DNA of 7,275 nucleotides from Rhodobacter sp. (GCA_013824055.1 PNNE01000327.1:1-7275); one strand, 5' to 3'. Positions 1 through 6,859 are shown, numbered from the stretch's first letter. Made by a program: numbers and translations. The notes: generated by a model not told the origin, from the letters alone.

Positions 1-841
1 AAAGGTAGACGAGCGCATCCTTGGCCTTGGCGATGCCGCCGGCGGGTTTGTAGCCGACCTTGAAGCCGGTCCGGTCCTGATAGTCGCGGATGGCGCGGAT
101 CATGGTGAGGCTGACGGGGAGGGTGGCGTTGACCGCCTCTTTGCCGGTCGAGGTCTTGATGAAATCGGCCCCGGCCATCATGCAGACAAGGCTGGCGCGG
201 GCGACGTTGCGCAGGGTGCCGAGTTCTCCGGTGGCGAGGATGGCTTTCACATGGGCATCGCCGCAGGCTTCGCGCATGTCGCGCATCTCGTCGTAAAGCG
301 CCTGCCAATCTTGCGTCAGGACATGGCGGCGAGAGATGACGATGTCGATTTCCTTTGCCCCCGCCTTCACGCTTTCGCCGATCTCGGCGATCCGCAGCTT
401 GTAGGGCGAGAGGCCGGCGGGAAAGCCGGTCGAGACGGCGGCGACGGGGATCGCGGTCCCCTCCAGCGCGCGGACAGCGGGTTCGACCATCTCGTGATAG
501 ACGCAGACGGCGCCCACGGTCAGGCCCTGCATCCCCAGACGCTCCAGCATCCAGGGGGCGACGGGCTGGCGGGCCTTGGCGCAAAGGCGCTGGACGCGGC
601 CTGAGGTGTCGTCGCCGGAAAGGGTGGTGAGGTCGATGAGGCTGATCGCTTTCAGCAGCCAGGCGGCCTGATGGTCTTTCTTCACCGAGCGGCGACCGGG
701 AAGGGTCGCGGTGCGGCGCTCGATGGCCGAAGTGTTGGCCTGGACCGAGGCAACCCAGTCCAGGTCCAGCGCCATGCCGGGGTTCCGGGCATGAGTGACC
801 TGCGGCAGAAGGCCCGCTTGGGCCGGAGACAGGGTGTTCAT
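1..841 (-). CDS. deoC: Deoxyribose-phosphate aldolase (DeoC), 3' end beyond the window
   Basis: DeoC reversibly splits 2-deoxy-D-ribose 5-phosphate into glyceraldehyde 3-phosphate and acetaldehyde. It is a cytosolic class I (Schiff-base) aldolase of deoxynucleoside catabolism. I translated the minus strand by hand from the ATG at 841-839: 280 codons are open up to the window edge and no stop is reached, so the gene is partial. The active-site signatures are visible. ADFIKTSTGK has the Schiff-base lysine at residue 229 (E. coli Lys167). VGYKPAGGI has the second lysine at 265 (E. coli Lys201). AKEIDIVIS has the catalytic aspartate at 166 (E. coli Asp102). About 60 residues precede the core, so this is the longer form of the family rather than the roughly 260-residue E. 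coli type. The start is supported by a GGGGAGG ribosome-binding site 4 nt upstream. It follows mrpG by 93 bases on the same strand and may have its own promoter or be read through from the antiporter operon. Confidence 0.95.
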   Translation of the reverse strand, partial: MNTLSPAQAGLLPQVTHARNPGMALDLDWVASVQANTSAIERRTATLPGRRSVKKDHQAAWLLKAISLIDLTTLSGDDTSGRVQRLCAKARQPVAPWMLERLGMQGLTVGAVCVYHEMVEPAVRALEGTAIPVAAVSTGFPAGLSPYKLRIAEIGESVKAGAKEIDIVISRRHVLTQDWQALYDEMRDMREACGDAHVKAILATGELGTLRNVARASLVCMMAGADFIKTSTGKEAVNATLPVSLTMIRAIRDYQDRTGFKVGYKPAGGIAKAKDALVYL

Positions 842-934
842 CGGACCTCCCCAGGGTGACGCGCCGACGATGCCATGCGGGGCGCGGTCCGGCAAGAGCA
901 GGGCCGGCAGATTTCTGACCGGATGGTCAAGAAA
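842..934 (-). other. mrpG-deoC intergenic spacer
   Basis: This 93-base gap between the mrpG stop and the deoC start contains most of the stop-codon hairpin (910-936), an overlapping alternative hairpin (904-922) and the deoC ribosome-binding site. A very weak sigma70-like candidate is TTGCCG, 17 bases, CATCGT on the minus strand. TTGACC at 930-925 has no recognisable -10 partner. I see no small gene in it. Whether deoC has its own promoter or is read through from mrpG cannot be settled from the sequence. Confidence 0.5.
846..852 (-). promoter_or_regulatory. Ribosome-binding site of deoC
   Basis: The minus strand reads GGGGAGG four bases before the ATG at 841. It is the strongest Shine-Dalgarno sequence in the window and fixes the deoC start. 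Its strength fits independent translation of deoC, unlike the coupled mrp genes. Confidence 0.8.
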
Positions 935-936
935 TC
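910..936 (-). terminator. Hairpin overlapping the mrpG stop codon, possible terminator
   Basis: On the minus strand the arms GATTTC-T-TGACC and GGTCA-GAAATC pair over 11 bp with one bulged T and a four-base ATCC loop. The 5' arm begins at the second base of the mrpG TGA stop. The arms are much more AT-rich than their surroundings. No T-run follows on the minus strand (the next bases are TGCCGGCCC), so this is not a classical intrinsic terminator. It could be a weak or Rho-assisted terminator, a 3'-end-protecting structure, or an attenuator ahead of deoC. An alternative stem (904-922) shares bases with it. Confidence 0.45.
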
Positions 937-1309
937 AGGGGTCGTGACGTTCGGGCGCGAGAGTGGCCCAGGGTTTGCCGGTGCCGCTGTCGGGGATGTC
1001 GGGATCGGCCTCGCCACGCAGGATCAGGGTCTTGGCAAGGAACAGGGCCGAAATCGGCGCCGTCAGAAGGAGGAAGATCGTGATGAGCACTTCTTTCCAG
1101 CTGACCTGGCCCTGACCGAGAAGGTCGAGCGCCGAGACGAGCAGCGCCGCGCCGACCCCGATGGTGGTGGCCTTGGTCGGCGCGTGGAGGCGCTGCATCG
1201 GGCGCGGCAGGCGCATGAGACCGTAGGAGCCGACAAGGGCGAAGATGCCGCCTCCGACCAGGACTGCGGAGAGCGCGAGATCGAGGGCCATGTCCAGAGC
1301 GGGCGTCAT
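935..1309 (-). CDS. mrpG: Mrp cation/proton antiporter subunit G (MrpG/MnhG/PhaG)
   Basis: This is the small membrane subunit G of the Mrp antiporter, 124 residues, with three likely transmembrane helices (about 8-28, 48-66 and 74-96). The family signature is clear: GSYGLMRLPRPMQRLHAPTKATTIG at residues 27-51 matches the MnhG/YufB pattern of a Gly-rich helix end followed by R-L-P and R-L-H-x-P-x-K-x-x-T-x-G, and LLTAPISALFLAK (81-93) fits the last helix. A polar tail of about 25 residues, presumably cytoplasmic, follows. MrpG is required for assembly and activity of the complex and has no known independent function. Its ATG overlaps the mrpF stop in an ATGA. No good Shine-Dalgarno sequence precedes it (only GGGAA), so translation probably depends on coupling. 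It is the last gene of the operon. Confidence 0.94.
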   Translation of the reverse strand: MTPALDMALDLALSAVLVGGGIFALVGSYGLMRLPRPMQRLHAPTKATTIGVGAALLVSALDLLGQGQVSWKEVLITIFLLLTAPISALFLAKTLILRGEADPDIPDSGTGKPWATLAPERHDP

Positions 1310-1578
1310 TCGATGATGTTCCCGCGCAAAAGGAATTTGCAGTAGGCCACGGTGCCGACGAAACTTGTCAGGGCGAACAGGACGGCGATCTCCATGTAAA
1401 GCCCGGTGCCGGTCCAGATGCCGTAAAGCACGATCAGAGCGATGGCGTTTATGGTCATCGTGTCCAGCACCAGCACGCGGTCGGTCAGGGTCGGCGCGGT
1501 GAAGAGACGCCAGAGGTTCAGCACGAAAGCCAGCGTCAGGGACCCGAGGAAGAACAGCAGGGCATAGGGCAGGATCAT
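1306..1578 (-). CDS. mrpF: Mrp cation/proton antiporter subunit F (MrpF/MnhF/PhaF)
   Basis: MrpF is a 90-residue integral membrane subunit with three predicted helices (about 3-22, 37-56 and 62-83). The family pattern is present: NLWRLFTAPTLTDRVLVLDTMTINAIAL has the conserved Arg24, Asp33-Arg34 and Asp39, and the last helix has the typical A-V-L-F-A-L-x-S-F-V-G-T-V-A-Y motif (residues 65-79) followed by a basic end. In the known complexes, acidic residues of MrpF near the MrpA/MrpG interface are proposed to take part in cation passage; applying that to Asp33/Asp39 here is inference. The start overlaps the mrpE stop by ATGA, and AGGA lies about 8 bases upstream. The end overlaps mrpG by four bases. 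Confidence 0.95.
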   Translation of the reverse strand: MILPYALLFFLGSLTLAFVLNLWRLFTAPTLTDRVLVLDTMTINAIALIVLYGIWTGTGLYMEIAVLFALTSFVGTVAYCKFLLRGNIIE

Positions 1579-2063
1579 TCGAAAATCCTTTTCAGGCGGG
1601 CTTCGTAGCGGGTTTTGATGTCGTTGCGGACCGAGTCCGGATCGGGGGCATGGAGCGCGTGCACCAGCAGCGCACGACCGCAGGCCGACATGTCCGAAGT
1701 CAGCGTCCCCGGAGTCATGGTGATGGTCCCGGCAAGAAGGCTGATCGCCTCGGGCGACTGAAGGTCAAGCGGCACGGTGATCCAGGCCGAGCGGATGCGG
1801 TCGCGCGGCATGAACAGGACGATGCGGGCAACCTGGAAATTGGCGACGATGACATCCCAAAGCACGAGGATCGAGTAAGCCGCCAGGCCGAAGGGCCGCT
1901 TGACGCGGGGCCGGTTGGGCCACCAGGTCGTGGTCAGCAGCGGAATGATCGTGGCCAGGATGATCGCCATCACCAGGCTGCCAAGCTTCCACTGGTTCAC
2001 CAGCAGGAACCACAGAATGACCAGGGTCAGCGAGAGGTAGGGGTGGGGGAAGAGGCGTCTCAT
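1575..2063 (-). CDS. mrpE: Mrp cation/proton antiporter subunit E (MrpE/MnhE/PhaE)
   Basis: MrpE is 162 residues, the usual family length. Two or three N-terminal hydrophobic helices (about 8-46 and 58-85) are followed by a soluble domain of about 75 residues. The diagnostic MnhE motif is at residues 112-136: G-T-I-T-M-T-P-G-T-L-T, then a short turn and A-L-L-V-H-A-L. These are the conserved 'TPGT' and 'Vh.Ld' elements of the family. MrpE is an accessory subunit at the periphery of the complex; in characterised systems its loss reduces but does not always abolish antiport. GGAGG sits 7 bases before the ATG, which overlaps the mrpD stop in an ATGA. The end overlaps mrpF by four bases. Confidence 0.95.
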   Translation of the reverse strand: MRRLFPHPYLSLTLVILWFLLVNQWKLGSLVMAIILATIIPLLTTTWWPNRPRVKRPFGLAAYSILVLWDVIVANFQVARIVLFMPRDRIRSAWITVPLDLQSPEAISLLAGTITMTPGTLTSDMSACGRALLVHALHAPDPDSVRNDIKTRYEARLKRIFE

Positions 2064-3562
2064 GGCACGACCTCCAGCCGGTTGGCAGCAATATAGGCAG
2101 CGGGATCATGCAGGGATGCGGCGGTGCCGTCCAGCCAGCCGGTAACGGGGCCGGCAGCCAGGGTCAGCGCGACGATCATGGCGAGGAGCGCGAAGGCGGC
2201 GGTCAGGGCAAGCGGCTCGTGCGGGGCGGGCTCGGCGGTTTCAGCGGGTTCGGACGGCTTCCAGAACAACAGCGAGCCCGCGCGCGACAGGCCGAGCAGC
2301 ATCAGGAAGGACGAGACAAGCACCGCAGGCCAGATCGCAAAGGCCTGGTCACGCCAGGCGTCAAGGATCAGAAGCTTGCCGATGAAGCCCGACAGCGGCG
2401 GCATCCCGGCCACGGCCACGGCAGCGGCCAGGAACAGGGCGGCGATCAGGCCGTTCTGCGCCACGGGGGAAGCCACGTCCAGCCGCAGATGCGCCCGGCG
2501 GCGCGAGACGAGGTCGGACACCAGGAAGATCAGCGCCGTCGCCAGCGTGGAGTGAAGGATATAGAACAGCGCGGCGCTGGTGGCCTGCGGAGACATGTGT
2601 GCGATGGCCAGGAAGGCCGTTCCCATCGAGGCGATGGCCGCAAAGGCGGCCAGTCGCGGCAGGGTCGTCGCTCCAAGGATGCCAAGGGCGCCGATCGCCA
2701 GCGTCACCAGCGCGGCGGGCAGCAGGAAGGCCGGGATCAGGGTCCCGGTCGCGGGCAGGTCGGTTGGAAAGACCAGGGTGACAAAGCGCAGCGTGGCGTA
2801 GGCTCCGACCTTGGTCATGATCGCGAACAGGGCGGCGACGACTCCTGGCGCGTTGGCATAGGTGCCGGGAAGCCAGAATTGCAGCGGAACGAGCGCGCCC
2901 TTGATCGCGAAGACCAGGATCATCATCACCGCCGCGACACGCAGGAGGGCGGCATCGCCTTCGGGCAGGTTGGGCAGCTTGGCCGCGAGATCGGCCATGT
3001 TCAGCGTCCCGGTGACGCCATAAAGCAGCGCGAGCGCAATCAGGAACAGCGAAGAGCCGACCAGGTTGAAGGCGACATACTGGATGCCCGCGCGCGTGCG
3101 CCGGGCGCCGCCGCCGTGGATCATCAGCCCGTAGGAGGCGATGAGCAGGACCTCGAAGAAGACAAAGAGGTTGAAGGCATCGCCGGTCAGGAAGGCTCCG
3201 CCCACCCCCATCAGAAGGAATTGCAGAAGGGGATGGAAATGCGCGCCCTTCGCATCCCAGCCCGAGCCGATGGCGTAAAGCGTGGTGATCAGCGCAACGA
3301 AGGCAAGCAGGGCGACCATCATCGCCGAGAGGCGGTCAAGCACGAGGCTGATGCCGAAAGGAGCAGGCCAGTCGCCCATGAAGTAGGCCTCGGGGCCGTG
3401 GGCGGTCGCAGACCACAGCAGGCCGACCGCGATGGCGTTCAGGGCGACGATGGCAGCCAGGCTGGCGATGCGCTGCAATTCGAGGTGGCCGCGCATGGTC
3501 AGCACCATGAACGCCGCGACGAAGGCCGGCAGGACGACCGGGGCGATGATCCAGTGGTTCAT
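2060..3562 (-). CDS. mrpD: Mrp cation/proton antiporter subunit D (MrpD/MnhD/PhaD)
   Basis: MrpD is one of the two large proton-pathway subunits, homologous to NuoL/M/N of respiratory Complex I. It is 500 residues with about 14 predicted transmembrane helices. Conserved proton-path residues are visible: Glu137 in FFEVLLIASYG (the same number as the functionally important MrpD-Glu137 of alkaliphilic Bacillus), Lys221 in AIKGALVPLQFWLP, Lys251 in IMTKVGAYATLRF, His337 in YILHSTLA and Lys396 in MPPLSGFIGKLLIL. The helix after His337 reads HSTLATALIFL, where MrpA has HATFKAALF, so the mid-helix lysine is absent. A short acidic/proline-rich loop (about 436-450) precedes the last helices. A GAGGA element lies 8 bases before the start. 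It overlaps mrpC and mrpE by ATGA at both ends. Confidence 0.97.
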   Translation of the reverse strand: MNHWIIAPVVLPAFVAAFMVLTMRGHLELQRIASLAAIVALNAIAVGLLWSATAHGPEAYFMGDWPAPFGISLVLDRLSAMMVALLAFVALITTLYAIGSGWDAKGAHFHPLLQFLLMGVGGAFLTGDAFNLFVFFEVLLIASYGLMIHGGGARRTRAGIQYVAFNLVGSSLFLIALALLYGVTGTLNMADLAAKLPNLPEGDAALLRVAAVMMILVFAIKGALVPLQFWLPGTYANAPGVVAALFAIMTKVGAYATLRFVTLVFPTDLPATGTLIPAFLLPAALVTLAIGALGILGATTLPRLAAFAAIASMGTAFLAIAHMSPQATSAALFYILHSTLATALIFLVSDLVSRRRAHLRLDVASPVAQNGLIAALFLAAAVAVAGMPPLSGFIGKLLILDAWRDQAFAIWPAVLVSSFLMLLGLSRAGSLLFWKPSEPAETAEPAPHEPLALTAAFALLAMIVALTLAAGPVTGWLDGTAASLHDPAAYIAANRLEVVP

Positions 3563-3888
3563 GCCTTGTCCTCGTCCAGGTCGATGCGGTCGTGGCCGGC
3601 CTGCAGGTGGCCGCCGATGGCCATGATCATGATGACGGCGGTCATCCCGAAAGAGATGACGATCGCGGTCAGGACCAGCGCCTGCGGCAGGGGGTCAGCC
3701 GGCGCATCCGTGGTGCCGACGATGGGGGCGGCGTTCAAGGTAAGCCGGCCGGCGGTAAAGAGGAACAGGTTCACGGCGTAACTCAGGAAGGTCAGCCCCA
3801 GGATCACCGGGAAGGTGCGGAGCCGCAGTGTCAGATAGATGCCCACAGCGCTGAGCAGGCCGATGACCGAGGCGAGGAGGGCTTCCAT
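3559..3888 (-). CDS. mrpC: Mrp cation/proton antiporter subunit C (MrpC/MnhC/PhaC), NuoK-like
   Basis: MrpC is 109 residues with three transmembrane helices (about 2-20, 27-46 and 70-92) and is homologous to NuoK of Complex I. The MrpC signature ADPLPQALVLTAIVISFGMTA (residues 64-84) is present. The loop after helix 2 (TAGRLTLNAAPIVG) is shorter than in many Bacillus forms. The protein ends in a charged, acid-rich tail (HDRIDLDEDKA), presumably cytoplasmic. It packs beside MrpA and MrpD in the complex and is essential for antiport in studied systems. The ATG shares its A with the mrpA' stop (TGATG), and GAGGAG lies 8 bases upstream, inside the mrpA' coding sequence. The stop overlaps mrpD by ATGA. 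Confidence 0.95.
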   Translation of the reverse strand: MEALLASVIGLLSAVGIYLTLRLRTFPVILGLTFLSYAVNLFLFTAGRLTLNAAPIVGTTDAPADPLPQALVLTAIVISFGMTAVIMIMAIGGHLQAGHDRIDLDEDKA

Positions 3889-6719
3889 CAGCGGGACTCC
3901 TCAAGGTCATGGGCAGTGACGTTCGGGCCTTCTCCGGTGCGCAATGCCAGGCGGGAGAGCGAGGCGAGCGCCAGGAGGATTGCGCCCAGGACGCAAAGGA
4001 AGACGCCAAGGTCGAAGATCGCGGCGGTGGCCAGTTCGAACTGTTCCAGCGGCCAGAGATTGACGTATTCGAAGCCCGAAGTCAGGAACGGCAGGCCGAA
4101 GGCCCAGGCGCCGACCCCGGACAGCGAGGCGATCAGGACGCCCCAGCCGATCAGCACGTGGTGGTCGTAGCGCTGGCGGGCGTGGCTCCAGTCATAGCCC
4201 GAGGCCATGTATTGCATCAGGTAGGCGATGGCAAAGACCAGGCCCGCGACGAAGCCGCCGCCGGGCATGTTGTGGCCGCGCAGATAGAGGTAGACGCCGA
4301 CCATCATCGCCATCGGCAGAAGCAGGCGGGTGGCGACGACCAGCATCATCGGGTGGCGGTCGCCGGATTCGCGGCCCCTGGGCTGGACGGCAAGGCGGGC
4401 GGTGACGGCCGGGTTGCGCAAGAGCGCCTCGGACAGCGCAAAGATCACCAGGGCGGCGATGCCGAGGACGATGATCTCGCCATAGGTGTCGTAGCCGCGG
4501 AAGTCCACGATGATGGTGTTGACGGCGTTGGTCCCCCCGGCGCCGGGCTTCGACTGGGCCCAGTGGAAGGCCGAGATCGGGTCGAAGGCGGGATCGCGGG
4601 TCATCATGGCATAGGCAAGGCCGCCGATGCCAAGACCGGCCAGCCCGGCGAGGGCCGCGTCGCGCAGCTTGCGGATCGGGCGGCTTTCGACGGGCGTCTC
4701 CTTCGGCAGGAAGTTCAGCGCCAGAAGCATGAGCAGAAGGGTCACGACCTCGACGGAAAGCTGGGTCAGGGCCAGATCGGGCGCGGAGAACAGCGCGAAC
4801 ATCGGGGCGATCAGCAGGCCGACGATGCCAGTCAGCAGCAGCGCGACAAGGCGACGGCGGTGCAAGAGCAGGGTCGCGAGGGCCGCAATCACGATCACCA
4901 GCCAAAGGCCCAGAACCACCGGGTCGATCGGAAGCAGCGGTCGCGTGCTGGGGGCATGCGGCGTGGCCGTCAGGAAAGCCAGCAGGGCCAGGGCTGCGAT
5001 ACCCACGACGGCGACCACCATGCTGCGGCTGAAGCGGCCGTTGTGCAGGCTGTCGGTGAGTTGACGCGCGGCCTCGGCCAGAGGCTCGATGATGGCGTCG
5101 AAGATGCGTTTCGCCTCGGGGCGTGGCGTGGCGTCCCAAAGCGCCCGCAGCCGCGGGTAGGCGCCCAGCAGGGCAAGACCCCCGCCGATCGCAGCCAGCG
5201 ACATCCAGAGCGCGGCGGCATCCAGCCCGTGCCAGTGATAGATGTTGGTGAAGATGCCGCGCCCCGTCGTGGCCGAGGCGGCGGGGTCAAGCAGCCAGCC
5301 GACCATCAGGTTCGGCATGAGACCGATCAGGACGACAAGCACCGCCAGCAGGGCAGGTGCTGCCCACAGGCCGAAGCCTGGGTCGTGCGGTTTGTGCGGG
5401 TAATCGTCGCGCACCGGGCCAAGGAAGCCATGCACCAGGAAGCGGAACGAATAGGCGACCGAGAACAGCGCACCAAGCGTGGCCAGGATGCCGACGAGCC
5501 AGGCATTCGGCCAGGCGACAGTCGCGGCCTCTTGCAGCATCAGTTCCTTCGACAGGAACCCGTTCAGCGGCGGGATGCCCGCCATCGACAGCGAGGCGAC
5601 GGCGGCAATGGCAAAGGTCACGGGCATGAGCTTTCGCAACCCGCCCAGACGCCTGAGGTCGCGGGTATGCGCCTCGTGGTCGACGATGCCTGCGGTCATG
5701 AAGAGCGCGGCCTTGAAGGTCGCATGGACCAGGATGTGGAAGATCGCCACCGTCGCGGCCTCGGGGGTGCCGAAGCCCAGAAGCATGGTGATGAGGCCCA
5801 GGTGGCTGACAGTCGAGAAGGCCAGCAGCGCCTTCAGGTCATCCTTGAAAAGCGCGATCTTGGCGGCCATCACCATCGTGATCAGACCCACCGAGGTGAC
5901 GATCACGAACCACTCGAAGGTGCCCGACAGGACCGGCCACATCCGCGCCATCAGGAAGATCCCGGCCTTTACCATCGTGGCCGAGTGCAGGTAGGCCGAC
6001 ACCGGCGTCGGCGCGGCCATCGCGTGCGGAAGCCAGAAGTGGAAGGGGAACTGCGCCGACTTGGTGAAGGCGCCGATCAGGATCAGGATCAGCGCGGGCA
6101 GGTAGAGCGGCGAGGCCTGGATCGCCTCCTTGTTCTGCAGGATCACGGTCAGGTCGAAGCTGCCCGCGATGTTGCCCAGGATCAGCATCCCCGCGATCAT
6201 CGCCAGACCCCCGCCCCCCGTCACCGCCAGCGCCATCCGCGCGCCCTGGCGACCCTCGGGCAGGTGCTTCCAGTAGCCGATCAGCAGGAAGGAGGAGAGC
6301 GAGGTCAGCTCCCAGAAGATCAGCAGCAGCAGGATGTTGTCGGACAGCACGATCCCGACCATCGCGCCCTGGAACAGCAGAAGGTAGGTGAAGAACTGAC
6401 CCATCGGGTCGGACTTCGCCAGGTAGAAGCGGGCGTAGATGATGATCAGCAGGCCGATCCCCAGGATGAGGCCCGCAAACATCAGGCCCAGGCCATCGAG
6501 GAAGAAGTTCGCGTTCAGACCCAGCGCGGGCAGCCACTCGATCCGGGTCTGCACGACCTCGCCGCGCAGGACGGCGGGGGCCTGCAGGGCCAGAAGGATC
6601 AGGGCCAGAAGCGTCACCGACCCCGTCGCGGCAGCGCAGGCATTTCGCCCCGCGCGGATCATCAGGCCGGGAAGGAGCGCACCAAGGAAGGGCAGCGCCG
6701 CGATCAGGGCTAGGGACAT
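3888..6719 (-). CDS. mrpA: Fused Mrp cation/proton antiporter subunit A/B (MrpA', PhaAB)
   Basis: This 943-residue polytopic protein fuses the large subunit MrpA to MrpB. Residues 1 to about 500 form the NuoL-like proton-channel module, with Glu137 in IFWELTSLSSF (equivalent to MrpA-Glu140 of Bacillus), Lys220 in FTKSAQFPFHFWLP, Lys251, His328/His332/Lys336 in FHILVHATFKAALF and Lys391 in NGFLSKELML. A polar stretch at about 525-566 leads to the MrpA-specific C-terminal helices (about 600-765) with LSVEVVTLLLMLLAL and the acidic DFRGYDTYGEI at 739-749. From about residue 787 the MnhB domain follows, with the hallmark RGHNMPGGGFVAG (814-826). This A'-C-D-E-F-G arrangement is the known 'group 2' Mrp type of many proteobacteria. 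I chose the ATG at 6719 because MSLALIAALPF begins the family N-terminus. An in-frame ATG at 6929 would add 70 non-homologous residues across the intergenic hairpins. GAGGA lies 11 bases upstream. Confidence 0.96.
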   Translation of the reverse strand: MSLALIAALPFLGALLPGLMIRAGRNACAAATGSVTLLALILLALQAPAVLRGEVVQTRIEWLPALGLNANFFLDGLGLMFAGLILGIGLLIIIYARFYLAKSDPMGQFFTYLLLFQGAMVGIVLSDNILLLLIFWELTSLSSFLLIGYWKHLPEGRQGARMALAVTGGGGLAMIAGMLILGNIAGSFDLTVILQNKEAIQASPLYLPALILILIGAFTKSAQFPFHFWLPHAMAAPTPVSAYLHSATMVKAGIFLMARMWPVLSGTFEWFVIVTSVGLITMVMAAKIALFKDDLKALLAFSTVSHLGLITMLLGFGTPEAATVAIFHILVHATFKAALFMTAGIVDHEAHTRDLRRLGGLRKLMPVTFAIAAVASLSMAGIPPLNGFLSKELMLQEAATVAWPNAWLVGILATLGALFSVAYSFRFLVHGFLGPVRDDYPHKPHDPGFGLWAAPALLAVLVVLIGLMPNLMVGWLLDPAASATTGRGIFTNIYHWHGLDAAALWMSLAAIGGGLALLGAYPRLRALWDATPRPEAKRIFDAIIEPLAEAARQLTDSLHNGRFSRSMVVAVVGIAALALLAFLTATPHAPSTRPLLPIDPVVLGLWLVIVIAALATLLLHRRRLVALLLTGIVGLLIAPMFALFSAPDLALTQLSVEVVTLLLMLLALNFLPKETPVESRPIRKLRDAALAGLAGLGIGGLAYAMMTRDPAFDPISAFHWAQSKPGAGGTNAVNTIIVDFRGYDTYGEIIVLGIAALVIFALSEALLRNPAVTARLAVQPRGRESGDRHPMMLVVATRLLLPMAMMVGVYLYLRGHNMPGGGFVAGLVFAIAYLMQYMASGYDWSHARQRYDHHVLIGWGVLIASLSGVGAWAFGLPFLTSGFEYVNLWPLEQFELATAAIFDLGVFLCVLGAILLALASLSRLALRTGEGPNVTAHDLEESR

Positions 6720-6724
6720 GCGGT

Positions 6725-6735
6725 GAGGATTCCTC
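6725..6735 (-). promoter_or_regulatory. Ribosome-binding site of mrpA' within a small palindrome
   Basis: The minus strand reads GAGGA-A-TCCTC, a perfect 5+1+5 inverted repeat. Its GAGGA (6735-6731) is the only plausible Shine-Dalgarno sequence for the ATG at 6719, with a rather long 11-base spacing. It decides the start in favour of MSLAL over upstream ATGs. A one-base loop cannot form a hairpin, so the symmetry may be chance. Confidence 0.5.
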
Positions 6736-6803
6736 GTCGTGGCGGCTGATGTTGCTGGTTGGTCGCGTCGCGGCGGGTGTCGACCGATTTTGGGTATGGC
6801 GTC

Positions 6804-6859
6804 AAGGGTTTCAAGCCCCTTTCCGACGCGATAGCGCAGTTCTGGTCGGGATTTCAAGC
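6804..6859 (-). repeat. Two direct GCTTGAAA(C/T)CC elements
   Basis: On the minus strand GCTTGAAATCC (6859-6849) recurs as GCTTGAAACCC (6816-6806), one mismatch in 11, with a 43-base offset (about four helical turns). The proximal copy also sits in an AAGGG/CCCTT inverted repeat (6804-6808 with 6817-6821, 8-base loop). They may be -35 elements, a regulator's paired sites or coincidence. Confidence 0.4.
6829..6857 (-). promoter_or_regulatory. Candidate sigma70-type promoter for the mrp operon
   Basis: On the minus strand, TTGAAA (6857-6852) is followed after 17 bases by CTATCG (6834-6829), about 110 bases upstream of the mrpA' ATG. The -35 is good and the -10 is weak. A second TTGAAA (6814-6809) has only AAAATC 17 bases later. 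These are the best candidates in the intergenic region, but GC-rich alphaproteobacterial promoters are hard to call by eye. Confidence 0.3.

Noticed and set aside
251..604. Plus-strand open frames across the deoC region.
   Set aside because: The minus strand encodes DeoC with both active-site lysines and the catalytic aspartate; the plus-strand frames are its shadows.
2108..3781. A 557-codon plus-strand open frame antisense to mrpD and mrpC.
   Set aside because: Same Gln/Arg/Gly/Asp-rich shadow composition, no recognisable domain, and fully covered by well-supported minus-strand genes.
3909..6713. A 934-codon open frame on the plus strand, antisense to mrpA'.
   Set aside because: Its product is a low-complexity Q/R/G/H/D-rich chain with no hydrophobic core or motif, as expected when the complement of a GC-rich membrane-protein gene is read. 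The minus-strand frame has a full family match.
2060..6719. Reading the large antiporter genes as part of a respiratory Complex I (nuo) operon.
   Set aside because: MrpA', MrpD and MrpC are NuoL/M/N/K homologues, but the MnhB, E, F and G partners, the MrpB fusion and the absence of peripheral-arm genes identify an Mrp antiporter.
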